Of a DNA stretch of 26,500 bases, positions 11,001 through 19,624 are shown in pieces. Source of the stretch: Symsagittifera roscoffensis. Lineage: Eukaryota > Xenacoelomorpha > Acoela > Convolutidae. The stretch lies in the NCBI RefSeq assembly GCF_963678635.1, contig NC_087062.1:57331787-57358286 (forward strand), read 5' to 3'. The position numbers and the translations under genes are program-made. Within the stretch, counting starts at the first letter, position 1, and every line of letters begins with the position of its first letter. Below the pieces are notes generated by a model that had not been told where the DNA came from, did not search any database, and worked only from the letters and a program-made list of their open reading frames with translations.

Positions 11001-11920
11001 ACTGAAGTTGGCTGAAACATAGTCTCAAACCTGGCGTTATGGGGCCTAAAATTTGATTGTCTACCACTTAAACAACTCTCATTTATTCCCTCCCTGAAAA
11101 TTGGCCAAATGTTCAGAATATGGATTTTTTTCTGAAATCCTGCTCTTAAATTTTGTTTCTGAAGCTAAAAACCTAAATTTGTCTAAAAACTGATAAAATT
11201 TGTTCTGTTTTCATAAATTTTGGTTTTTAATCCAAAGTTTAAGCTTTAAAATAGTTTTAAAATTTACTTTGAATGTGATAACTGGATTTCATTTTCGACT
11301 CACGTCACTAAAAATTATGTCAATGGATGAATGTTATAGACTGAAGCATTGATGTTAGAACTCAAACATGATTGTGTATGTCTAGTTTGAAAATGAAGTT
11401 ATGTTAGAATTGATTAGTTCTGAGTCCTGCCGTAAAACAGTTTTGCGAAAAACATCCTCAGTTGTTGTTGAAAAAAACCCAAATCTAATCCTTTTTATTT
11501 GAGTTTTTACTATTTCTTCTTCTAATTTTAGAGTTCAGTTACTTCCCTGGTGGTGGTGTCGATCATTTGTTATTTAACGTTAAATTAAATAAAATTTGAG
11601 TGCAAGCCATAAAAGAATGAAAGATTATAATGTATTAACTTAAGATTTAATATTTTGTTTGAACTTTGGTGTGAGTTATATTTAAAAAGTTATGTTTTTA
11701 GGTTTTCCAATCATTTTAGAGCTTTTTTAGTCGATACGTGTGATAATTTGATCAAAGTGTTCATTCCAATTAGTGCAATTTGGCAGAAAACGATCTGCGT
11801 TATCATTATGATCACATTAGCGAGGCAGGAATTTGCTGTCTAACTCCTTTTGTAACTTTCTGACAATTAATTTACAAGGCCCTACGGTAGATTAGTACCA
11901 AGCTGTTTGTTCTTTAGGTT
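8001..11920. other. AT-rich DNA, no gene recognised
   Basis: No convincing coding frame was seen on either strand. A 60-codon frame at 8222-8404 (+) opens with ATG but resembles nothing I know and lies in ordinary AT-rich sequence. From about 10080 to 11180 the DNA is a cryptic simple sequence, with short words of the CTGAAACT / CAAACTTGAAA type recurring imperfectly. Poly-A and poly-T runs are common. It may be old intergenic or intronic sequence. Confidence 0.6.
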
Positions 11921-11929
11921 GGAAAACTA
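11921..11929 (+). repeat. Target site duplication, left
   Basis: GGAAAACTA, identical to 12387-12395, directly outside the left inverted repeat. Confidence 0.8.
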
Positions 11930-12386
11930 GGGTGCCCGACATCAAGCAGACGGGACTTCAAGCCGAATTATAAAATTAGGGACTTCAAGCCGAATAGTTC
12001 CTTATAAAGTCGTGAAATATGATTAATTTGAAAGCTTTTTTGAAGAATTTCTGAATTTCATTATATTTCTTCACTAGTTATTGGCGTTTTCCTAAAATTT
12101 AAGCCTCCGAAGGATGTTTCGGAAAGTTGAAAAGAAAAACATGGTTGAAGGCCTGTATCATGTTTATAATTTTTGCATTTCAAAAACCGGCTCATGTTTT
12201 TAACGGATGCCAATCACAAATGGTGCATTGCCATGAAAAATGCTCATTATGGACAAAGCTTGCCAAAAACTCTGAAAAGCAACCTTTTACAAATGATAAA
12301 ATAGTCTTTTGAGGTGCCTGTAAAGTTTTATTTTCGTCTTGAAGTCCCTTCGGCTTGGAGTCCTGTCGGCTTGCTGTCCTAGAGCC
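11930..12386. mobile_element. MITE, 457 bp, with 9-bp target duplication
   Basis: The two ends are imperfect terminal inverted repeats of about 60 bp. The first 27 bases align without gaps at 19 of 27 positions, and the inner parts share GGGACTTCAAG-CGAA, present twice at the left. Exactly outside both ends lies GGAAAACTA (11921-11929 and 12387-12395), a perfect 9-bp direct repeat read as the target site duplication. There is no transposase. A 61-codon frame inside (12127-12312) looks like chance. A 9-bp duplication is typical of Mutator-like elements, so a MULE-derived non-autonomous element is the best guess; hAT and P elements usually make 8 bp. Confidence 0.8.
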
Positions 12387-12395
12387 GGAAAACTA
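12387..12395 (+). repeat. Target site duplication, right
   Basis: GGAAAACTA, identical to 11921-11929, directly outside the right inverted repeat. Confidence 0.8.
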
Positions 12396-13200
12396 TATAA
12401 AACTTATTCACTGGTTCTTATTTTTTTTTGCTCGCTGTTTGCTGTTATGTTTTTTTTGTAGATTGAAAAAAAATGAGAAAGTAAGCCAGCAATGGCAATG
12501 CTAAGAATGCAACCAAATATCGCAAGTAAAACCTACAATTCAGCAAGCTAGTTTAATTTCATGTACTAAATAACGGAGTTACCAAAGTCCATTTTCATTG
12601 CATTTTTTGGTACAGATTATATACAGATTTTATATATATCATAAACACATTATAGACATTTTATATACCCTTTGAAATCTATTGTAATTTCGTTTCAAGT
12701 TTTTTAGAAAAAATTTCGAATTGAAAATTTTTTTTTGTTACGTGTCTTGTTTTGTTGAAAATGATCAAAGTTGAAAAAAACAAATTAAAACCGTTTCAAT
12801 AAAACTAGAAATGGTTTTTTTTCTGCTAAAAGGAGAATAGGGTCAAATTTCAAATTTTCTACTAAATTTTGATTGTTTGTGAGTTGTTGTTCGTTGTGGG
12901 GGGATATAATAAGAAAAAAATTTGGAAAAAAAAAGATTTTCTGTCCAAAAATGGATAACCCCAGTATCCTCATCACTTTTTTGTTTTTCGTATTTTCTCG
13001 AGTCAAAATAGGTTCCCTGAGACGCGTCCTTTGTTTTAAATTGTACTAAACATTGTAGTGGTCTCGTTCAGCCTCGAAGTTTTTTGGCCAGAGACAAGAC
13101 TTTTTTTTTCTTCAAAAAAAAAAGAATTGAAATCTGATAAATTTGATTATTATTTTCTGTTGTTTTTTGTCATGATTCACAATGGTAGCTGAACAAGACC
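12396..13200. other. AT-rich DNA, no gene recognised
   Basis: Nothing coding was seen. The stretch 12608-12670 contains TACAGATT-TATACAGATTTTATA words that recur at 16225-16260 and 16335-16370, so it is probably a remnant of the same dispersed repeat. Confidence 0.5.
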
Positions 13201-13202
13201 GC

Positions 13203-14940
13203 AGTACATGTAATTATTCTTGGTTAGGTGTGTAGAAGATAAATTCTGCTTAATAAGGGCGTTCAAGTTTGAATGCCTAGAGAATCTCCCTACACTTTTG
13301 AGACAAGAAAGACCATGGCAACTATCTTCGGTAACAATTTTTCTGCTCAGGCATTTTTACCGTTCGCAAATTTTTGAGCCTAATTGAAGTCCTATTGCAA
13401 TTCTGAGTTGCTGGTTTGACAGTTTTAACCTTAATTTTTCGCACGGGATTACGTTCAACCATTTGGAGCCAAATCTATCTTGGAACGCGTTGAATCTTTT
13501 TACGTCCGTTGGTTCGTGTCGTAAAATCAAGTCTGCAATTTTGCTGTCAAAAATGGGCTATGTCCACGTTTTCTGGATTTCGTTTTCCGGAGCCATTTCA
13601 ATTTTCAAGTTCAAACCACCGTTTAAGCGCATCATCATAGGTTTCATCCACATGCTCCAAAGCAAAAACTTTGGTTAAGGCATTTTTCGCTCCTAATGCG
13701 TAGGCTAAGAAAGCGGGCAAAGCTAATAGACGAGCGGAAGAAACGCTTAAGCCACCTTTGACTGCCGGGAGAACTGCTTGCAATAACTGGTTATCATTAA
13801 TTTTCACATTAGTGACCTTGTATAACGAATTTCTAAGTAATTTGTCGTAGCGTTTCAAAAAATCACTTTGCAAAAAAGGGCTCGTAAGCAAGAAACATAA
13901 GAGTTTTGGCATGCTAAAGCAATTTTTCAGGAGTTAAAAACCATAATGAAAATCTAGTTTGTCAATGACATCCGAGATTTTTCCAAGCTCCCTAATTTTT
14001 TCGTCGAGCAATTCTTTTCGGCAAAAATGGCCGATTGGAGATCCTAAAACGAGGATTTCCTCTTTTGTTTTTAATTTTATTTTTGGACATATTTTTCGAA
14101 ATCGTGTTATGATTGAATTATACTGTGTACTCGTAGTCTGTCCCAAAAAAACAAAGTTCGAACTTCTCAGGGTTCAAGCTCAGGCCGTAAATTTGTTCCG
14201 AATTCAGAATGTTTTTGAGGTCCCGGAGTACTATTTTACAGTCGTCGGCTCAATATCCATCATCTAAATACCAGATGTTAATTTTCGACTCCAATTGTTT
14301 GACAAGTGTCTGAATTGTTTCTGCAAAAAAGGGTGGGGCTTCAGGATCACCTTGCTGAGTGCCGTGTTCTGACATTATGATAGAGCTTCCGTAAAAAAGG
14401 TAACTAGGTACTAGGTTTACTATACGCGCAATGGTTGTAAATATACAATTCGGGGCGAGTTGAAAAAACATGTTTAGCTTTATTTTTCCATTTAGAGAAT
14501 TAAAGGCGTTTTTAAAATCTAGTTTTAAAAAAACAGTGCATTTTGGATTGTCGTCGCGTTCAATTAGGTTTCGAAATGAGTTTGCAGATATTTCTGCTCC
14601 TCGCTCAGTACCGCATCCTACCTATACGTTTACGAAAAACCTTTGACGCTCGGAGAGGGCCTTGTTTCCAGCGCATTTGGACGCGATACGTCTCGGCGTC
14701 TTGTCTATGTCAATTGGTCTCAATTCTCCATCTATCTTTTTTAGGGCGATAAGCTTTGCGGTTCGGTTATTTTGCCATCTCCAATGAGGTTTCTCAGCTC
14801 AGTAAGCGGTTTCAGAAAATTAAGTCCTGCACTGTCATTCGACCTACTAAAAAGATCTTTAAAAATTTGAGGAACTTCTTTATCCGGACCTGCTGATGAT
14901 CGGTTCGGGAAGGACATTATCGTTTTGTATAGGAAACACG
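13203..14940 (-). pseudogene. LINE (non-LTR) reverse transcriptase, broken
   Basis: On the minus strand a near-continuous coding region reads, in order: NRSSAGPDKEVPQIFKDLF (about 14910), AKLIALKK-DGELRPI, ASKCAGNKALSERQ, ERGAEISANSFRNLIERDD, palm motif A LDFKNAFNSLN (about 14500), motif B GTQQGDPEAPPFF (about 14360), and motif C WYLDDG (about 14260). These are reverse transcriptase landmarks and include the catalytic aspartates. Then come LNPEKFELCFFG, VLPAVKGGLSVSSARLLALP (about 13750), and a C-terminal CHGLSCLKSVGRFSRH (about 13300) that resembles a zinc-binding tail. The gene is dead: a frameshift near 14765, stops at 14622-14624, just after YLDDGY and at 13558, and more shifts near 14140 and 13925. 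It would have copied element RNA at a nicked target. YLDD replaces the commoner FADD/YADD. Confidence 0.88.
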
Positions 14941-15190
14941 CGAGTCTTTTGGTTCTCGTTTGAGCACTCTGACATTTGAGATGGCTGTGTTAACATATTT
15001 GTCTAGCACTGAATTATTACTCATCGTTGCTTTATTAACAGATTTTACACATAAAGGACATTGAAACCATTGGGTTTTCTTCGATTCGCTAAGAGAAATA
15101 TTACAACAACTGATACTAAATAGAACAACAATCACCTTTAATCCAATCTTTGATTGTACTCGCTTTGTTGTTTTTTCCTCATTTTGACGC
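14917..15190 (-). pseudogene. Possible PHD-finger-like remnant 5' of the LINE
   Basis: The frame ending at 14917 contains ISCCNISLSE, then WFQCPLC. W-x2-C-x2-C after a C-C pair recalls the last third of a PHD finger (H/C-x2-C, then W-x-C-x2-C). The first zinc ligands are not recognisable. The frame lies directly before the reverse transcriptase region, offset by one frameshift, so it may be the N-terminal part of the same LINE protein or of an ORF1. A host exon is the alternative. The assignment is by motif shape only. Confidence 0.3.
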
Positions 15191-15319
15191 AGCGTAAAGG
15201 TTAAAAAAAGGATTTTGACTGGACTTAAGGGGGTTTAACTAGCCCATGATAAACGGTTAGTGAGAATTTTATAAATCAGCAAATTGAATTAATTAAAACT
15301 TTAAAATCGAACTAAAAAA

Positions 15320-15478
15320 TCAAAAACAAGGAACAATCTCACCCGAGCTCAGTAGGTCCAGCGGTGCACCACCAGACTCCTCAAGCCAGTTCCAGATTCC
15401 CCCTTCCCCACAGAAAGCCACTTGATAGACCTGTCTGTAAAATCCCTCAAAGGGCGCTCCACAAACAGGCACAAACAT
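15320..15478 (-). CDS. Isolated GC-rich ORF or first coding exon, unknown product
   Basis: The ATG at 15478 (minus) opens a 52-codon frame. It begins MFVPVCGAPFEG and contains YRQVYQVAFCGEGG, WNWLEESGG and PLDLLSSG. An in-frame TGA lies a few codons upstream, which supports this start. At 15342 the sequence CGG|GTGAGAT is a strong splice donor; splicing there would give a 45-codon first exon ending in phase 1. Without splicing the frame adds only EIVPCF before a stop. The stretch 15341-15460 is far richer in G and C than its surroundings, and the residue composition (G, W, E, low K and N) looks like genuine protein. I do not recognise the family, and no partner exon was found. Confidence 0.45.
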   Translation of the reverse strand: MFVPVCGAPFEGFYRQVYQVAFCGEGGIWNWLEESGGAPLDLLSSGEIVPCF

Positions 15479-15589
15479 AACAAATCTATTTAATCACAAC
15501 AATTAAAGTTTATCACAACAGTTAGGTTCAAATTAGTTTTATTTTTTTGTTAGTTATCTCCGTATAATACATTGGTTTTTGCTAAAAAT

Positions 15590-16140
15590 CTGATTCACTT
15601 TGATAGTTTTTTTTAAAATTTTATTGCATAGATTTGAGCCCAAAATTTGATTAATAATGACCATTATCTTCATTTGTTTAATATGTTTTTGCCCAAGATC
15701 CGACTTGCAATGATGATTTTTTATGATTTTTTTGCATAATTGCGAGCTCAAAATCTGGCTTATATTGACAATTTTTTTGAATCGTTACATATGTTTTCGC
15801 TCAAACTCTGATTTACAATAAATATTTTCTACATTTTTCTTGCATGTTTTTGAGCTCAAAAATTGATTTTCAGCTACCTTCTTCCCTAATACTATGTTTT
15901 TTGTCCATTTTTGGTTTATATAGATAATTCTTAAATGTTTTTTGTTTATTCTTGAGCTCAAAATCTGATTTATTTTGACTCATTTTCTTTTTCTCCATTT
16001 ATAACATATAGTTTTTGCCCAAAATTTTGTTTATTTTGATGATTCTCATGATTTTTTTTGTATATTTTTGTAACCGAATCTTGTTTATATCAATGTTTTC
16101 CTTGAACTTGTGTCGTTTTGTTTCAATTCAAATTTTGTTT
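15590..16140. repeat. Diverged minisatellite, unit about 55 bp
   Basis: A recurring core close to GAGCTCAAAATCTGATTTA followed by a T-rich spacer with ATGATTTTTT appears near 15634, 15690, 15744, 15800, 15852, 15903, 15953, 16016 and 16071. Spacing is about 50-63 bases. Copies differ by many substitutions, so the array is old. Frames seen here are by-products of the repeat. Confidence 0.7.
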
Positions 16141-16177
16141 GGAGTCATGGTACTAAGAGTAAAAAAAAATTAAAATT

Positions 16178-16430
16178 AAAAAACTGTTTTTTCCGTTCTT
16201 AGAAAATGCATTACAATCGATTATAATCGATTTTATACAGATTCTATACAGATTTTATACCGCAAAAAAATCCATTTTCTAGACTAAAAAAACTGTTTTT
16301 TCCGTTCTTAGAAAATGCATTACAATCAATTATAATCGATTTTATACAGATTCTATACAGATTTTATACCGCAAAAAAAATCCATTTTCCAGACTAAAAA
16401 ATCGATTTTTCTGAACTGTATAAAATCCCT
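16178..16430. repeat. 109-bp tandem duplication with palindrome
   Basis: The unit starting CTGTTTTTTCCGTTCTTAG at 16184 repeats at 16293 with few differences. It is followed by a shorter third piece from about 16372 (CAAAAAAAATCCATTTTC). Each full unit carries AATCGATTATAATCGATT or a one-base variant (CAATTATAATCGATT in unit 2), then TATACAGATTCTATACAG. Related words occur at 12608-12670, 16490-16525, 19628-19645 and 19694-19712, so this is part of a dispersed family. Confidence 0.8.
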
Positions 16431-16683
16431 ATATTATCCGTTTTAGTGTCTAATTGGGTTACATAAATCGAATTTTAACTACTAGAAAATCTGTGTAAAA
16501 ATCGATTATAGTCGATTGCAATCTTATTTTTGCCAATGCGGGAAGAATGCTTCTCATTTTCTGTCGCACCAGTTTAGCTCAGAGAACCAGGGGCTCGCTC
16601 GTATCGAATGTTTTGTTTTTCTTAGTATCAACTATGTGATAACAAATATCAATTCGAATAAGCGAGTAGGAATGAAATAATGA

Positions 16684-17832
16684 AGATTTAGACCAGCATT
16701 TCTGGCGTCAGATTCTCTTTGTCCAATCATCAAATGCTTTGTTTTTAACCTTGAACTCGATTTTCTTCACTACCCGGAGAAAGTGGTTGTATATCGGAAG
16801 ATTTTAGACAGAAAATTGCCTCGGCCTTTATTCAAATTGCTTAATGGTAAAACTGTTAAAGTTACTAACAACACCTATGTCACTAACAACACCTACGTCA
16901 CAGAAAAGTAATTAGAAAGAAACACTTATCATGTAAGCCGAAATTCAAATTAGTATACTGTTCAGATTTAGGTTCAAAGACACCAGCTGCAAGCACGCCG
17001 ATGAAGCTGTTACATCAGTGCAGCTCGAGCAAACCAACAGACCACCAGTACACATTTTGCCAAGGCCAGATGTTTCACCGGTATCATCGTCGACGGAAAA
17101 CTCGGACACGGAAAACAAGGAGGGACCATTTGCGAACCTAGATAGATTGCAATTCAAGACGATGAAGTTGTAATCATCACTGACGAAGATAGCCAAGACG
17201 AATTTACCAACTTTAGCGGCCAGATATACAGCTTCGCCAAATGTACTCCGAGGAGTTCCAAGTGGTGGAGTCAAAGACTTGACTATTTCCTCGAGCAGTT
17301 CCCCAGAACACGATTTCTTCAGCCGATATCTTCAGCACCGATAACAGAGAAATGGCAGGAGATCCAAAGCAACACAGAGGCATGCCCGATTTTGACGGTC
17401 CCAGTAGCGGAGAAGTTGATAACTTCACCGAGTGAGGAAGGGGAGACAGACGCAACAAGCTTGGTAACAACTTCAGTGAGGGCAGAACAGAAATCAGACG
17501 AAAACAAAACCTTAGATAATCCAAGACACGAGAAGAGAAGAGAGAAAAGAAGCGGAAATTGAGACAAATACTCACAAGTTTCAAGCAGTTCGAATAGATC
17601 ATCGGGCAGAAAAAAGCGGCAAACACACTTTTTTGGAAGTTCACTGAAACATTCAGTTAGGAATATAGAAGAGAAATCGGGGGAGGAGAAAATTCAAACT
17701 ATTCCAAATTCACCAGGAGATGTTCCGTCATCGTCAGGAATCACACCGTCACCGTCACCAAGGAGGAAACTAAGAAGAGCAAAGTTCGCGGTACTCAAGC
17801 CAGAACAAGTACAGGGAATGAAAGCTCCCTGA
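16684..17832 (+). pseudogene. 3' end of an LTR retrotransposon pol (integrase tail?), broken
   Basis: No ATG is present, so this is the 3' part of a larger gene. The first open stretch (16684-16911) reads VFNLELDFLHYPEKVVVYRK and LDRKLPRPLFKLLNGKTVKV, which has the look of a small beta-barrel such as the integrase C-terminal domain. After a -1 shift it continues EK-IRKKHLSCKPKFKLVY. Next come an S/P-rich stretch (VHILPRPDVSPVSSSTENSD), an acidic one (DDEVVIITDEDSQDEFTNF), KWWSQRLDYFLEQFPRTRF, and a basic, serine-rich tail ending KPEQVQGMKAP at 17832. A TGA at 17560 and frameshifts near 16908 and 17140-17170 break it. It lies just before a hairpin, a polypurine tract and an LTR start, as expected for the end of pol. 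Integrase identity is inference. Confidence 0.5.
16863..16898 (+). repeat. 18-bp tandem duplication in coding frame
   Basis: ACTAACAACACCTA-GTC occurs twice in a row, giving a repeated TNNTYV in the protein. Being a multiple of three, it keeps the frame. Confidence 0.85.
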
Positions 17833-17885
17833 AATCTTAAACTCTCAGACTCGTTGATTTATTTTTGTTGTTTATTGTGAATTTG

Positions 17886-17908
17886 AATTTCATACGTTGT
17901 ATGAAATT
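17886..17908 (+). other. Hairpin, 10-bp stem, 3-base loop
   Basis: AATTTCATAC and GTATGAAATT pair perfectly around GTT. It lies between the pol stop and the polypurine tract, so it would be in the 3' untranslated RNA of the element. Confidence 0.75.
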
Positions 17909-17913
17909 TTCCT

Positions 17914-17924
17914 AGAGGGGGAAA
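17914..17924 (+). other. Polypurine tract
   Basis: AGAGGGGGAAA directly before TGTGGTGG. In LTR retrotransposons this purine run primes plus-strand DNA synthesis and ends where the 3' LTR begins. Confidence 0.7.
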
Positions 17925-18222
17925 TGTGGTGGTAGGGAGTTGACCACCTAGTGTTGAGGACATTAGGTTGAATTTATGTATCATGTTAGAGGTCACCCGA
18001 TCACTATGAATTAGAGACCTGTCAATCATGTATATCGTTTAACAGATTTGCGGTGCTAAAGCTAAAGATTCACTCTTCGTTAACTATTGAGAGATTATAG
18101 TTACTTACCATTCCTTGTTCCATTTTTACTTATTGACTTTACTACTAATTCAACCGCATTATTAGTTCAGTTATTAGTTCAGGAATATCACACTGAAGTA
18201 AGTGAATCATATGCAACACTAC
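17925..18222 (+). repeat. Start of a 3' LTR (end uncertain)
   Basis: It starts with TG right after the polypurine tract. The far end is a guess: ...CACTACA at 18222 is one possible CA terminus, but without the 5' LTR this cannot be fixed. No coding frame is convincing inside it. Confidence 0.45.
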
Positions 18223-18439
18223 ACGCTCGCAAGACGAGGAGAGCGGCGGACATCATGCAGCACACGCGACAATCAAAGTTCGGTTCAGGCCCTTAAAAGT
18301 CTGGGCGTGGCTGGCCACTATTTCTGTGTTCAGAAGAATTTTCTTTTCTTGTTCTTTTTTCAGCCTTTGATTTTAAAACTTTTTGTTCCGACTTTCGGAG
18401 AAAACGGAATATTTATGCTCGGTGTGTTTTTTTATTCAG
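18223..18439. other. Spacer, no gene recognised
   Basis: A short GC-richer patch (18215-18320, with TCTGGGCGTGGCTGGCC) is followed by T-rich DNA. Part of it may still belong to the LTR. No supported feature. Confidence 0.4.
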
Positions 18440-18598
18440 TCAATTTTCACCGATCGAAATAATAATTTTCAACAGATATTTTTCTAACATCCCATTGAAG
18501 ATATCGACTTCTTGTTTGTCTTTAATGTTCGTTTTATTGAACAAGCGGTTTATTGCAAGCTTACAAGCATGTTTTTCAGCTATTTTTGGCTGTCTTGT
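18440..18598 (-). CDS. Possible orphan exon, unknown product
   Basis: A 52-codon minus-strand frame without ATG reads PKIAEKHACKLAINRLFNKT, then KDKQEVDIFNGMLEKYLLK. The first part, with its A-x2-A-x3-A spacing, resembles the second helix of a double-stranded RNA-binding domain. An AG lies at the upstream edge (ACAAG|ACAG) and a GTGAAA donor-like site at 18450. It lies in the same direction as the transporter exons upstream but has no membrane segment, so it is unlikely to be the next exon of that gene. Weak call, from composition and spacing only. Confidence 0.25.
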   Translation of the reverse strand, partial: TRQPKIAEKHACKLAINRLFNKTNIKDKQEVDIFNGMLEKYLLKIIISIGEN

Positions 18599-18786
18599 TT
18601 ATCCTCGTCCTAATTTTAATTTTTATCTTTTGATACGAGTGAAATTGAAGCAGTTGTAGTGTTCTGACAGGAAAAAGTCCGAATTTCAGGGTACTGCTCT
18701 AAGCCTTTTTTTGAAAAATGTCGTCTTTGAAACTTAACTTTTCATGTTAACATTTTATAGGATGTTTTTACAAATTGAAAACTCAC

Positions 18787-18982
18787 CTCTTGATAGGGAC
18801 ACTAATATTCTGCAGACAATAATTGAGTAGATATTGGGAACCACACAAATAAGCAGGTTAAACACAATAACAAATCCAGTACATGCTAATTGTGTAAACT
18901 TTTCGCCCAAACCTATCTGCAACAAAACCCCATGCAATATTTCCAATTGAGAAACCAGCGAAATTGGCAGCACTTAGAAAGC
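18787..18982 (-). CDS. MFS transporter (SVOP/SV2-like), second exon
   Basis: After the acceptor AG at 18983-18984 the exon reads GFLSAANFAGFSIGNIAWGF (membrane segment 2), then VADRFGRK. G-x3-DRFGRK is the loop 2-3 signature of the major facilitator superfamily. FTQLACTGFVIVFNLLIC (segment 3) and IYSIIVCRILVSLSRG (segment 4 start) follow. It ends AGAG|GTGAGT, a consensus donor, in phase 1. One extra A in the run at 18900-18903 breaks the frame between FGRK and FTQL; 195 bases without it would fit both phases. This may be a sequencing error or a disabling mutation. Later exons, which should hold the remaining eight segments, were not found to the left. Confidence 0.85.
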
Positions 18983-19161
18983 CTTTTGATAGCGAAAGGA
19001 TTTTTAGCAGAACTGTTATTGATGGTATATCGACAAACATAAAACCGATTAACTTTTTTCTATTTTGTAAATGAAACTTGTTTTATATTATTCGATCAAC
19101 AAAAATTGACGATAAGTTTCAGTCCTCAAGTGCTCCTGTCTGCTAAAAGTCCTAAGGCCAC
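18983..19161 (-). other. Intron 1 of the MFS transporter (179 bp)
   Basis: Donor GAAG|GTGGCC at 19161 and acceptor TCAAAAG|GC at 18983. Joining gives T-E-G-F-L with phase 1 kept. The donor is not a strong consensus, but the protein join is smooth and matches the family's short loop between segments 1 and 2. Confidence 0.75.
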
Positions 19162-19369
19162 CTTCAGTCTCAGGTGTTAAATCCATTTCGACATACAGCC
19201 TCGTTGATAAGAAGGGCTGGCTCTGAATAGCAACATTTTCTGCGAGCAAACCGAGAATGATTGAACAAACTGCGAGAACTTGCCATTTTCCGACACCAAT
19301 TTTGTTTGTCAGTTCTTCTACTGTAAACTCGTCGTCATCTGCAATTTTGAAATCAAACTCAATCTTCAT
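19162..19369 (-). CDS. MFS transporter (SVOP/SV2-like), first coding exon
   Basis: The ATG at 19369 starts MKIEFDFKIADDDEFTVEEL, a short acidic cytoplasmic tail. Then comes TNKIGVGKWQ and the first membrane segment, VLAVCSIILGLLAENVAI. The E/F-T-V-E-x-L...IG-G-x-(F/W)Q run is typical of SVOP/SV2-related transporters, and DLTPETEG leads into segment 2 after the intron, without the long extracellular loop of organic cation transporters. A TTG three codons upstream is also open, but ATG is preferred. The protein would move a small organic solute across a membrane; the substrate cannot be told from this piece. Upstream of the start are three imperfect copies of a 17-bp CAGTTTTTTAGC word (19435-19490). 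Confidence 0.85.
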
Positions 19370-19424
19370 TTTTGTCAATTTTAGATGCTTTATCCAGATT
19401 ACTAGAAGAGCGAGGGCTATATAT

Positions 19425-19490
19425 TTTACCTGACCGGTTCTTAGCAGGACAGTTTTTTAGCTGATCAGTTTTTTAGCAGAATCAACATAA
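19425..19490. repeat. Short tandem repeat upstream of the MFS gene
   Basis: Three imperfect units of about 17 bases (GGTTCTTAGCAG, CAGTTTTTTAGCTGAT, CAGTTTTTTAGCAGAATC) lie 60-120 bases before the first ATG, in the promoter or 5' untranslated part. Confidence 0.5.
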
Positions 19491-19624
19491 ACAAAAAATT
19501 AGAACGATAATTTCAAGCCCGGCCTTGGCAAAAAAGGGACCGCTCGCTCTTCCGTGCATAGAGGAAAAGTGCATATAAATCAGTTTTTGGCGCTCAACTA
19601 CCCGCTCTGAGGTTCCAGGGATAA

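Noticed and set aside
12127-12312. 61-codon ORF with cysteines and a hydrophobic start, looking like a small secreted peptide
   Set aside because: It lies wholly inside the MITE, which would not need to code, and no related copy is available to test it.
13058-13202. Imperfect 15-bp inverted repeat (GTGGTCTCGTTCAGC / GCTGAACAAGACCGC) that could frame a small MITE
   Set aside because: The arms match at 13 of 15 only, no target duplication is visible, and one arm touches the end of the LINE remnant. Too weak to call.
13959-14267. 102-codon plus-strand ORF
   Set aside because: Antisense of the LINE reverse transcriptase, whose minus strand has the catalytic motifs.
17213-17644. 143-codon minus-strand ORF, the longest in the window
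   Set aside because: Antisense to the plus-strand pol tail, which ends at a hairpin, polypurine tract and LTR. The minus product is a serine/leucine-rich mirror of it.
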